Source: Candidatus Polarisedimenticola svalbardensis
GTDB lineage: Bacteria; Acidobacteriota; Polarisedimenticolia; Polarisedimenticolales; Polarisedimenticolaceae
Length of the DNA stretch: 64,000 bases
Direction of reading: 5' to 3'
NCBI GenBank assembly: GCA_014764515.1
Contig: JACXWD010000015.1
Location: 1 to 64,000, forward strand
Part shown: positions 9,866 to 17,322 of the stretch, piece after piece
Numbering within the stretch: position 1 is the stretch's first letter
How the letters are laid out: every line of letters starts with the position of its first letter
Translations under genes and position numbers: made by a program
Notes under the pieces: model-generated
Told to the model about the DNA's origin: nothing
Database searches by the model: none
The model's input: only the letters and a program-made list of their open reading frames with translations

Positions 9866-10201
9866 TCAGAAGGAGACCAGAGCTTCCTTCTCGTCTTTGA
9901 AGGTGTCGAACACCTCTTCCAGCTTGGTCAGCGAGAGCAGGTCATAAACCTTGCCCGACGGATTGAGGAGCTTGACGCTGCCTTCCTTCTCCTTGGCGCG
10001 CTTGTAACACGCCACCAGCTCGCCGATTCCGGCCGAGTCCATGTACGAGACCTTCTCAAGATTCAGCAGAATATGCTGGTTGCCGGCGTCCAGGATCTCC
10101 TGAACCGCGTTCCTGAGGGCGACGTCGCCTTCTCCGATGGTGATCTTGCCGGATAGATCTACAACGCTGACGTGTCCGATCTGCCTGACGTTCGATTTCA
10201 T
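9866..10201 (-). CDS. STAS-domain anti-sigma factor antagonist (RsbV/SpoIIAA type)
   Basis: A 111-aa single STAS domain. In this family an unphosphorylated antagonist sequesters the anti-sigma kinase and releases the sigma factor. The phosphoacceptor motif YMDSAGIGEL is intact, with Ser56 the predicted site. GGAGG seven bases before ATG 10201 fixes the start. It sits 23 bases after the RsbW-like kinase gene, its expected partner. No matching sigma factor or PP2C phosphatase is in the window, so the regulated output is unknown. A non-sigma target is also possible. Confidence 0.88.
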   Translation of the reverse strand: MKSNVRQIGHVSVVDLSGKITIGEGDVALRNAVQEILDAGNQHILLNLEKVSYMDSAGIGELVACYKRAKEKEGSVKLLNPSGKVYDLLSLTKLEEVFDTFKDEKEALVSF

Positions 10202-10224
10202 GCTTGTGCCTCCGCGACCGTTAC

Positions 10225-10650
10225 TTAACCGGTCTTCAATGCTTTTTCCAGGGTGACTTCCATCCCCCGGCCTTGTTTGTAATTGAACCGGACGTCATCC
10301 ACGAACGCCCGGATCAGCAGCAGTCCCCGACCTGAGGTCTGCAACAGGTTGTCTTCTGCGGTGGGATCGGGTGTGCCCTCAGGGTCGAACCCGGCGCCAC
10401 CGTCCTGGATCCGGACCCGCAATCCGCGGCCGGTTACTTCCAGAAGGATTTCCACTTCCTTGGAGGCATCCTCACCGTTCCCGTGTTTGATGGCGTTGAT
10501 TACCGCTTCCCGAACGGCCAGGCCGATATTCAGCATCTCGTCGTCGCTGAACCCAGCAATTTCTGCAATCTTTTCCGCAGCACTATGCACCAGGTCCACT
10601 AGCCGGACCCGGCTCGGAATAACTAGCTTGACACTGGTTTCGGCTGCCAT
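10225..10650 (-). CDS. RsbW-type anti-sigma factor / serine kinase (GHKL ATPase)
   Basis: About 141 aa from ATG 10650 (MAAETSVKLVI). GHKL ATPase motifs are present: N-box REAVINAIKHGN, G1 box DGGAGFDPEG, and the Gly-rich GRGLLLIRAF before VDDV. This is the single-domain serine kinase family that binds a sigma factor or phosphorylates a STAS antagonist; the STAS partner is encoded directly downstream. The frame is open upstream to 10779 and an in-frame ATG at 10683 is an alternative start; neither has a strong Shine-Dalgarno. Probably cotranscribed with comM and the STAS gene. Confidence 0.85.
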   Translation of the reverse strand: MAAETSVKLVIPSRVRLVDLVHSAAEKIAEIAGFSDDEMLNIGLAVREAVINAIKHGNGEDASKEVEILLEVTGRGLRVRIQDGGAGFDPEGTPDPTAEDNLLQTSGRGLLLIRAFVDDVRFNYKQGRGMEVTLEKALKTG

Positions 10651-10765
10651 TCGTCGTCCAAAAGTGCCGGATACGGCCGCCATCAGCCGACCCGGACCTT
10701 CAGGAGAATAGCCGCGGAAACAGCGGAAGTCAACGCAGGGCAGGGAGTTCGAGGGAAACCCGGCG

Positions 10766-12286
10766 TCAGTGGGCGCCACCCTGACGAAACATCAATGCTT
10801 CCATCAGTTCGTCAGGTCCGACCTCCTCTCGTGCCGCCAGGTCTGCAAGGGTGCGAGCGACCCTCAGCACCCGGCAGAAGCCTCGGGCCGAAAGGCGGCC
10901 CGAGGCGCCGGCCTGGCGCAACAGGTCCAGCGCCCGGTTTTCAAGAGGCGCAAAGCGCTCGAGATCCCGTGTATCCATATCGGCATTGGTGCCGGCTAAC
11001 TCCCCGCCGGAGAATCGCCTGCGCTGGATCAACCGCGCCTTTTCCACCCGGCTGCGAACCTCGCGGGAACTTTCTCCAGACGGGACCTGAGGTGTGATCG
11101 CAAGGTCCACGGCAGGCACCTCCACCACCAGATCGAACCGGTCCAGGAGCGGTCCGGAAACCCGGCCACGGTACCGGCGGACTTCATTGGGAGTACAGTT
11201 GCAGCGGCGGGATGCTGCTCCATGGTATCCGCACGGGCACGGATTCATGGCGGCCACCAGGGCGAAGTGCGCCGGCAGAACGGCGGTCCCCGATACACGG
11301 GTGATTGAAATCACACGGTCTTCCAGCGGTTGACGCAAACCTTCCAGCACATCCCGGCGGAACTCGGGCAGTTCGTCGAGGAACAGAACGCCGTGGGTTG
11401 CAAGGCTGACCTCACCCGGTCGGGGCCGGGTTCCTCCCCCTGCCAGGCCTGCCGGCGATATGCCATGGTGCGGCGCCCGGAACGGCCGGCGGGTCACCAG
11501 GCTGGTGCCCAACCCTGCGGCGCTGTAGACACGTGTGACCTCCAGGGCCTCTTCAGGCCCGAGGCGAGGCAGGATGCCGGGCATGCGCCGTGCCAGCATC
11601 GTCTTCCCGGCGCCTGGCGGACCGACCAGCAGGAGGTTGTGCCCTCCGGCGGCCGCCACCTCCAGGGCCCGGCGGGCGAACGCCTGGCCCCGGACATCGG
11701 CCAGGTCGGCCCCTGCCTGCAATCCGTCCGTACCCTCGAGGAGGGTCCTGATATCCGCCCGGACCGGACGAGCCGCACCTGGTTCACCCAGGGCGGCGAC
11801 CTCGGCCAGCGAGGATGCGGAGAACACTTCGACGCCATCGACCAGCGCCGCCTCGGCGGCATTGGCCTCCGGGACGATGATCCGTACCCTGCCTTCATCC
11901 CTCGCAGCCATTGCAGCCGAGATGACTCCACGAACCGGCCGCAGCGTTCCATCCAGCCCAAGCTCCCCGACCATGACCGTTCCCGGTGGTCCCGGCGGGC
12001 TGATCTGGCCATCTGCGGCGAGGATCGCCACCGCTACCGGGAGATCCAGTGCGGCGCCCTGTTTTCTCATTCCTGCCGGCGCAAGGTTCACAACAACGCG
12101 CCTCTGGGGCAGGACGAATCCGGCGTGCCGGATCGCGGACCGGATGCGGTCCACTCCTTCCCGGACTGCAGGGTCCGGCAACCCGACCGTGGTGATGACC
12201 GGAAGGCCACCTCCCAGGTCGGCTTCGACTTCGATCAGGGTGGCTTCGATCCCGTAGAGATCGATGCCTGTGGCTCGCCCAAGCAT
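10766..12286 (-). CDS. comM: ComM/YifB family Mg-chelatase-like AAA+ ATPase
   Basis: 506 aa. N-terminal Lon-protease-like (ChlI) domain beginning MLGRATGIDLYGIEATLIEVE, then the AAA+ module with Walker A VGPPGAGKTM (about residue 220), Walker B GVLFLDELPEF and a cysteine cluster NPCPCGYHG...CNC typical of YifB. ComM in Gram-negative bacteria is a helicase that promotes branch migration during uptake and recombination of DNA. The C-terminal Mg-chelatase lid ends in MEALMFRQGG. GAGG sits five bases before ATG 12286. Follows mltD by 43 bases on the same strand. Confidence 0.93.
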   Translation of the reverse strand: MLGRATGIDLYGIEATLIEVEADLGGGLPVITTVGLPDPAVREGVDRIRSAIRHAGFVLPQRRVVVNLAPAGMRKQGAALDLPVAVAILAADGQISPPGPPGTVMVGELGLDGTLRPVRGVISAAMAARDEGRVRIIVPEANAAEAALVDGVEVFSASSLAEVAALGEPGAARPVRADIRTLLEGTDGLQAGADLADVRGQAFARRALEVAAAGGHNLLLVGPPGAGKTMLARRMPGILPRLGPEEALEVTRVYSAAGLGTSLVTRRPFRAPHHGISPAGLAGGGTRPRPGEVSLATHGVLFLDELPEFRRDVLEGLRQPLEDRVISITRVSGTAVLPAHFALVAAMNPCPCGYHGAASRRCNCTPNEVRRYRGRVSGPLLDRFDLVVEVPAVDLAITPQVPSGESSREVRSRVEKARLIQRRRFSGGELAGTNADMDTRDLERFAPLENRALDLLRQAGASGRLSARGFCRVLRVARTLADLAAREEVGPDELMEALMFRQGGAH

Positions 12287-12329
12287 GAGGCCCTCGCATG
12301 GAGGCGGGGGCGGGACCAGGTGGGATCGT

Positions 12330-14066
12330 TCAGCGCAACCGGATTTTCATGCCGGGGTACAGGGTGCTCCTGCTGCTGATGCCGTTCAGGCCGCAGAGCC
12401 TGCTTACAGTCGTGCCGTACCGGTTGGCGATCTTCCAGAGCGAATCGCCGCGGCGCACCGTATGGGTGCCGCTTCCGGAGGCTACGGCCGATGTGTCGCC
12501 CTGGCCGATCTTGCGGGCCGAAGATGTTGAACGTACGCCGGGCACTACCGTCAGCCGTTCCCCGATGGACAGAACCTTGTTGACACTGATTCCGCTGGCA
12601 GCGGCGATGGCGGGGGCGGTGGTGCGATGGCGGCGGGCGATATGGGACAGGGTGTCTCCACGTCGTACACGGTACCGGATAGCCTCGCCTGTGGCTGCGG
12701 TCGCCTCGCCTGCCGGTGCGTAATCGAAAGCACCTGCGGCGACGGTGGGGATCACCAGGGTCTTGCCCTCACGAATCATGGTTCTGCGGCCCATGTTGTT
12801 GGAGCGCTGGATGGCGGAAACCGACACGCCGTATTTCCGTGCGATGACGGACAGCGTGTCTCCCTTGCGGATGCGGTGACGCACGTACAGCACGCGCTCG
12901 GTGCGGGGGACCTGCTCGAGGGCGGCAAGGGTTGCGCCTCCGGTACCGGTGGGTACCCGGACGGTTGTGGTGCCGTCCGGAGGCGTCTGGTAGCGGCGCA
13001 GGGCCGGGTTCAACGTCTTGAGGGTTTCGAAGTCCGAACCGGCGCAGCGGGCCAGCACCTTGAGGTCGGCGGCGCCGTTAACTTCGATGGACTCGTATTC
13101 GACCAGCGTGGCCGGAGTGAACTCGAAGCCGTACTTCTCGGGCTGCTTCGAGATCAGGGTGGCGGCCAGGATCGCCGGTACGTAGTTTTTCGTTTCACGG
13201 CGGAGGTAGCGTGTCTGGGCGATGGTCCAGAAGTCCTTGCTGCCGGTGCGCCGGATGGCGCGGCGGACTTTGCCTTCGCCTGCGTTGTAGCCGGCCATGG
13301 CCAGGTACCAGTCTCCGAACTCATCGTAGAGATCGGTCAGGTACGCTGCAGCCGCGACGGCTGCCTTCTCCGGGTCGCTGCGTTCATCGACCCACCAGTC
13401 CACCCGCAGGCCGTAGCGGCGGCCGGTCGATGCGATGAACTGGAATACACCCTTGGCATGGGCGCGGGAATAGGCGTTGGTCTTGTAAGCGCTCTCGACG
13501 TGGGCCATGTAGACCAGGTCCTGGGGAAGGCCGGCTTCCTTAAAGATCTTGCGGAACATCGGCAGGTACTTTCCGGACCGGACCAGGCCGGGGGTAAAGC
13601 TGTCCTTGTGCTTGTTCGAGTAATAGTCGATCCAGCCGAGAACCTGCTTGTTGATCTCGATCGGAATATCGAACACCGGTTCCAGGTTTTCCAGTCGCTG
13701 CCGTTCCTGCTCCGCCTCTTCCGGAGTCAGTTCCGGACTGGCGATTTCCAGATCGTCGTGAGGCGAGTGGGAAATCGGTTCACCCGCACTGATCTCGGCA
13801 TCGAGTTCAAGCGGACTCGCGTTCTCGGCAAGGACGCTTTCGTCCTCGAAAGACTCCCGGGTGATATCAAACAGCGGATCAGGGATAGGTCGCCTCGCCT
13901 CAACCGGGGCCGGCGTCGAATTCACTTCGGCGGCTGGCTCTACCGTTTCCGGGGCGGTCCGGACGTGCATCGGCGTGCAGCTCGTGGCCAGAACAGCAAC
14001 GACGCCGCACAGCATCAGATAAAACGTGATATTCCGGAGCTTTGCGCCGGTGGCAAGACCGTTCAT
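12330..14066 (-). CDS. mltD: Membrane-bound lytic murein transglycosylase with three LysM domains (MltD type)
   Basis: Cleaves peptidoglycan glycan strands to 1,6-anhydro products. 578 aa from ATG 14066, which has AGGAG five bases upstream. A lipoprotein-like signal ends in VLATSC with Cys30 as probable lipidation site (the -3 residue is Ala, so the lipobox is imperfect). The SLT domain has the catalytic Glu191 in HVESAYK and the motifs GVFQFIASTGRRYGL and AMAGYNAGEGKV. Three LysM peptidoglycan-binding repeats follow, each opening with a V/I-R-(K/R)-GD-(T/S)-L core, the last ending at the stop. Acts in the periplasm at the outer membrane. Confidence 0.93.
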   Translation of the reverse strand: MNGLATGAKLRNITFYLMLCGVVAVLATSCTPMHVRTAPETVEPAAEVNSTPAPVEARRPIPDPLFDITRESFEDESVLAENASPLELDAEISAGEPISHSPHDDLEIASPELTPEEAEQERQRLENLEPVFDIPIEINKQVLGWIDYYSNKHKDSFTPGLVRSGKYLPMFRKIFKEAGLPQDLVYMAHVESAYKTNAYSRAHAKGVFQFIASTGRRYGLRVDWWVDERSDPEKAAVAAAAYLTDLYDEFGDWYLAMAGYNAGEGKVRRAIRRTGSKDFWTIAQTRYLRRETKNYVPAILAATLISKQPEKYGFEFTPATLVEYESIEVNGAADLKVLARCAGSDFETLKTLNPALRRYQTPPDGTTTVRVPTGTGGATLAALEQVPRTERVLYVRHRIRKGDTLSVIARKYGVSVSAIQRSNNMGRRTMIREGKTLVIPTVAAGAFDYAPAGEATAATGEAIRYRVRRGDTLSHIARRHRTTAPAIAAASGISVNKVLSIGERLTVVPGVRSTSSARKIGQGDTSAVASGSGTHTVRRGDSLWKIANRYGTTVSRLCGLNGISSRSTLYPGMKIRLR

Positions 14067-14143
14067 TCCATCTCCTGAGGAAATGCAGGGACGTATTCCC
14101 GTCCGACGGTCCAGCCGACGGCGGTAGATCACTGACAATTGTA

Positions 14144-14173
14144 AATATAGAAACGTGAACGCGCTCCTGTCAA
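14144..14173 (-). promoter_or_regulatory. Candidate sigma70 promoter of mltD
   Basis: On the minus strand, consensus TTGACA (14173-14168), an 18-base spacer, then TATATT (14149-14144), about 78 bases before the mltD start. One of the best promoter matches in the window. It lies back to back with the recA promoter. Confidence 0.6.
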
Positions 14174-14206
14174 GGCCGGTATTCGGCAGAAAAACATGGC
14201 AGGTTC

Positions 14207-14236
14207 TTGACAATGGCCGGGGCTTTCGCCTAACCT
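14207..14236 (+). promoter_or_regulatory. Candidate recA promoter
   Basis: TTGACA (14207-14212), 18-base spacer, TAACCT (14231-14236), about 37 bases before recA. The -10 is weak (3 of 6). The sequence TTCGCCTAACCTT (14225-14237) covering the -10 recurs with one mismatch at the lexA promoter and may be an SOS operator. Confidence 0.5.
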
Positions 14237-14272
14237 TCTCTTTCCGGTAACGGCCTCCCAGGGAGTAACAGG

Positions 14273-15403
14273 ATGACCATGGAAAAAGATAGCAAAGTCA
14301 GCAAGGAATCGAAGGAGAAGACCAAGGCGGTGGACCTGGCCATGGGCCAGATCGAGCGCCAGTTCGGCAAGGGCTCCATCATGAAACTGGGGAGCCGGAG
14401 CATTGTGGACATTCCGGTCATTTCCACCACGTCCCTCTCGGTGGACTACGCGCTGGGCGTGGGAGGCATTCCACGGGGCCGGGTCTGCGAGATCTACGGA
14501 CCTGAGTCCTCAGGCAAGACGACCCTTGCCCTGCACCTGGTGGCCCAGGCTCAGGCCAACGGCGGTGTGGCGGCATTCATCGACGCCGAGCATGCTCTGG
14601 ATCCGGCCTACGCCCGTAAGCTGGGGGTCGATGTCGACGATCTCATGGTCAGCCAGCCGGACTCCGGTGAGCAGGCCCTTGAAATCACAGAGATCCTGAT
14701 CCGGTCCGGCGCCCTGGATGTGGTGGTTATCGACTCGGTGGCGGCCCTGGTGCCGAAGGCGGAACTGGACGGTGAGATGGGCGACTCTCATGTAGGCCTG
14801 CAGGCCCGGCTCATGTCCCAGGCGTTGCGGAAACTGACCGGTATCGTATCCCGCAGCAGGACGTCATTGGTCTTCATCAACCAGATCCGTGAGAAGATCG
14901 GGGTCATGTTCGGATCGCCGGAAACCACCTCCGGCGGCAGGGCGCTCAAGTTCTATGCCTCCACCCGCCTGGATATCCGGCGGATCGGCGCCCTCAAGGA
15001 CGGCGACAAGGTGGTAGGGAACCGCACCAAGGTGAAGGTGGTCAAGAACAAGGTCGCCCCGCCGTTCCGGATCGCCGAGTTCGACATCATCTACGGTGAG
15101 GGCATTTCCAAAGAAGGCGACCTGATCGACCTTGGGATCGCCCACAAGATGGTGGATAAATCCGGATCCTGGTTCTCCTATGGAGAGATCCGGCTGGGTC
15201 AGGGTCGCGAGAATGCCAGAAAGTTCCTGAAGGACAATCCGGATCTGGCCGATGAGATCGATATTAAGGTCCGCGGGGTCCTGGGAATGCACGCCAAAGC
15301 CGATCCGGCGGATGTCCCGGGGGCCGAAGTGGGTGAGCCTGATGGAGATAGCCGGCCCGCCTCCCCCCGGGGACAGGCCAGGACATCCCCTCAAGCCCCT
15401 TGA
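14273..15403 (+). CDS. recA: Recombinase RecA
   Basis: Forms the ATP-dependent filament for homologous recombination and activates LexA self-cleavage. 376 aa. Walker [10 protein letters not shown] at 76-84, the DNA-binding loop region around [16 protein letters not shown], and the core [14 protein letters not shown] are all present. The C-terminal tail is Pro/Gly/Ala-rich and somewhat long compared with the usual 340-360 aa. GGGAG seven bases before ATG 14273. Divergent from mltD; tRNA-Phe follows on the same strand. The matching LexA gene is 3.2 kb away on the opposite strand. Confidence 0.98.
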   Translation: MTMEKDSKVSKESKEKTKAVDLAMGQIERQFGKGSIMKLGSRSIVDIPVISTTSLSVDYALGVGGIPRGRVCEIYGPESSGKTTLALHLVAQAQANGGVAAFIDAEHALDPAYARKLGVDVDDLMVSQPDSGEQALEITEILIRSGALDVVVIDSVAALVPKAELDGEMGDSHVGLQARLMSQALRKLTGIVSRSRTSLVFINQIREKIGVMFGSPETTSGGRALKFYASTRLDIRRIGALKDGDKVVGNRTKVKVVKNKVAPPFRIAEFDIIYGEGISKEGDLIDLGIAHKMVDKSGSWFSYGEIRLGQGRENARKFLKDNPDLADEIDIKVRGVLGMHAKADPADVPGAEVGEPDGDSRPASPRGQARTSPQAP

Positions 15404-15428
15404 CGGACACCCCGGCCGGTGCAATATT
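15400..15428 (+). promoter_or_regulatory. Candidate promoter of tRNA-Phe
   Basis: TTGACG (15400-15405) overlapping the recA stop codon, 17-base spacer, AATATT (15423-15428), 12 bases before the mature tRNA 5' end. Spacing fits a very short 5' leader. The tRNA could also be read through from recA. Confidence 0.45.
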
Positions 15429-15440
15429 TATGCATTCCGG

Positions 15441-15516
15441 GCCTCGGTAGCTCAGTTGGTAGAGCGATGGATTGAAAATCCATGCGTCGGTGGTTCAAGT
15501 CCGCCTCGAGGCACCA
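15441..15516 (+). tRNA. tRNA-Phe (anticodon GAA)
   Basis: Full cloverleaf readable by eye. Acceptor GCCTCGG (15441-15447) pairs with TCGAGGC (15506-15512), with a G-U at the base of the stem. D arm GCTC/GAGC. Anticodon stem ATGGA/TCCAT (15467-15471 and 15479-15483) around loop TTGAAAA, with anticodon GAA at 15474-15476. T arm GGTGG/CCGCC with loop TTCAAGT. Discriminator A and an encoded CCA at 15514-15516. Confidence 0.97.
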
Positions 15517-15531
15517 GAATCCCGTTCAGCA

Positions 15532-16227
15532 CTATGGCAGAGACTGGACGTACCGCCGGTACACCACCGGGGGAACGGACAGGCGGATACCCATCCCCGG
15601 CGTCCTGCCCTCAACCGGCTCGGACCGGGCCCAGCAGACCTGGCCAACCAACGGTATGCCGTAGTTTTCCAGTTCCAGCCTCATTCGAATCTGGGACCCG
15701 GTTTGGGTCGGGCTCTTAGTGATGATGAACAGACCGGTTTCCGAAAGGTTGCCGGTTCCCGCCCGGACCTCGGGCCTGAACGGGCCGTACCGGATCGGGG
15801 TGAAGGCGATTTTCCGGAGGACCTGCGGGCCTTTGACGCGCTGCACCGTACTGTCCGGTTTCACCGCCAGTAACGGGTCGTTCCATGCCAGGATCGGCTC
15901 GTCACAGATCCTGAACCCGCGCTGTTTGCAGTGGGCCTTGATGAACTCAACAGCCTTGCTTTCGGCTGCGCTGGGCGTGTCGCCGGTGAATTTCATGGAA
16001 CCCTGAAGCCCGGGGGCCAGCCACAGGATATTCGGGTAAGTGAGGATCCTGGCGCGAAAGCGGGAACCGCACTCGACGATCAGAACTCCGTACGCCTCGG
16101 TGCCGTGGGGGGTCTGTACGGTGACGCGCCAGCCGTGTCTTTCGACGCCGGAGACATCGAGAGCACCCGGACAATCGAGCTCACCCTCATGTTGAGAAAG
16201 ACAGAAGCGGCACCAGGTCGATCCCAT
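15532..16227 (-). CDS. PilZ-domain protein with N-terminal Cys/His motif
   Basis: 231 aa from ATG 16227. The C-terminal part carries the PilZ signature NLSETGLFI (160-168) and the closing GMGIRL (211-216), the fold that usually binds cyclic-di-GMP. The upstream arginine motif is not a clean RxxxR, so ligand binding is uncertain. The N-terminus has CRFC(6-9), His13 and Cys18, a possible small metal knuckle, followed by a domain of about 110 residues I do not recognise. The gene starts only 7 bases after the stop of the 58-aa membrane protein, with AAGGA inside that gene's end, so they are surely cotranscribed. A cyclic-di-GMP enzyme (HD-GYP) is encoded 5 kb away. Confidence 0.8.
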   Translation of the reverse strand: MGSTWCRFCLSQHEGELDCPGALDVSGVERHGWRVTVQTPHGTEAYGVLIVECGSRFRARILTYPNILWLAPGLQGSMKFTGDTPSAAESKAVEFIKAHCKQRGFRICDEPILAWNDPLLAVKPDSTVQRVKGPQVLRKIAFTPIRYGPFRPEVRAGTGNLSETGLFIITKSPTQTGSQIRMRLELENYGIPLVGQVCWARSEPVEGRTPGMGIRLSVPPVVYRRYVQSLP

Positions 16228-16234
16228 GGAAGCG

Positions 16235-16411
16235 CTATCCTTCCTGGTCCAATACGCCGGACGGTCCCGACGGCAGGATAGGGTCCGGTTTCGCCTCGCC
16301 TCGCGAGCGGTAGAACCCGTAGGCCAGGACCAGCACAACCCAGACGATCAGGAAGCTCATTGCCTGGGATTCGTCCAGCAGGTACCAGGTCGGTTCGAGC
16401 GGTGCGGTCAT
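16235..16411 (-). CDS. 58-aa single-span membrane protein, hypothetical
   Basis: Translated by hand from ATG 16411. The short N-terminus MTAPLEPTWYLLDESQA is followed by one transmembrane helix (FLIVWVVLVLAYGF, residues 20-33), a basic RSRG and a Pro-rich tail ending in DQEG. GGAGG lies eight bases upstream and the stop is 7 bases from the PilZ gene, which supports it as a real gene. The layout resembles the small CcoQ subunit of cbb3 oxidase, but no oxidase genes are present, so I do not assign that name. Topology by the positive-inside rule: N-out, C-in. Confidence 0.7.
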   Translation of the reverse strand: MTAPLEPTWYLLDESQAMSFLIVWVVLVLAYGFYRSRGEAKPDPILPSGPSGVLDQEG

Positions 16412-16443
16412 CGGTCATGCCTCCAAGCTGTATTCGGCCCTTT

Positions 16444-17322
16444 TCAAACATAGGTCCCGCCGGCGGCGGGGACACCCTCCGGATCGGTATCCCATCGGGC
16501 GGGGTCGGTATAGGTCCTCATCCCTTCGACTTTTCGGGCGATCCGCATGGTGACCGGTCCGGGCCGGCCGTTGCCGACAGGTCTGGCGCGGAACCGGATC
16601 AGCGGGCGGACCGACCTGAGGCTGGAGGTCAGGAACGCTTCATCTGCCTGCTCCAGACGCTTCTGCCGCACCTTGCCTTCATGGACCGTCAACCCCAACT
16701 CCCTGGCGGCGCGCAGCGCCAGGTCTCGGACGATGCCCGGCAACACACCATCGCCTGGCGAGGCGGTGAACAGCTTGCCCTTCTGGACCACTACCAGGTT
16801 GCTGGAGCAACCCTCGCCCACATGCCCCCTGGTGTTCAACCAGATGCCCTCGTCGGCCCCCTCTGCTCTGGCCTGTTCGGTTCCCAGGATAAACGGTGCA
16901 TAGTTCAGGGTTTTGATACCGGCGATCGGACCGAGATGGCTGAGCCGCCAGTTCAGGAGGATCGCCGAGGAAGGACGACCCTCTTCCGACGGCTCCATGC
17001 CTGCACCGAACACAGCCAGCAGACCTGAACGGCTGGCGAGGATTTTCACCCAGGACACTTCGGGGAGCGAGGCGACCACAGGCGCCAGTGCGCGAACCAG
17101 GTCACGGTCGGTTGGAAGGTCCACCGACATGACGACGGCGGCGCGCCTCAATCTTTGCAGGTGACCCGGTAAATCCATGACCCGACCCTGACGGACGCCC
17201 ATGGTTTCGAACAGGCCCAGGCCGGCCTGCACCGCAGGATCGGACAGGGGCAGGGTCGCTTCCGACCGAGGCACCACCTGCCCGTTGATCCAGACGACGC
17301 TGCCTTTCCCTGGAACCCTCAA
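16444..17322 (-). CDS. pabC: Class IV PLP aminotransferase, probable 4-amino-4-deoxychorismate lyase
   Basis: 292 aa. Converts aminodeoxychorismate to p-aminobenzoate plus pyruvate for folate synthesis. The PLP lysine lies in GIKTLNYAPF, and the fold-type IV cofactor motif is GHVGEGCSSNLVVV. The start is TTG at 17322: it overlaps the pabB stop (TTGA) and has GGAGG exactly seven bases upstream, whereas the longer open frame reaches back into pabB. The family also includes branched-chain and D-amino-acid aminotransferases; adjacency and coupling to pabB favour PabC. Confidence 0.88.
   Translation of the reverse strand: MRVPGKGSVVWINGQVVPRSEATLPLSDPAVQAGLGLFETMGVRQGRVMDLPGHLQRLRRAAVVMSVDLPTDRDLVRALAPVVASLPEVSWVKILASRSGLLAVFGAGMEPSEEGRPSSAILLNWRLSHLGPIAGIKTLNYAPFILGTEQARAEGADEGIWLNTRGHVGEGCSSNLVVVQKGKLFTASPGDGVLPGIVRDLALRAARELGLTVHEGKVRQKRLEQADEAFLTSSLRSVRPLIRFRARPVGNGRPGPVTMRIARKVEGMRTYTDPARWDTDPEGVPAAGGTYV

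Noticed and set aside
12627-14078. 483-codon plus-strand open frame across mltD
   Set aside because: Antisense to the clear SLT and LysM coding sequence.
15441-15516. tRNA-Phe 3' end as an integration site
   Set aside because: No integrase nearby and no second copy of the tRNA 3' end noticed in the window.
16235-16411. CcoQ subunit of cbb3 cytochrome oxidase
   Set aside because: Only size and a single helix match; no ccoN, ccoO or ccoP gene is present.
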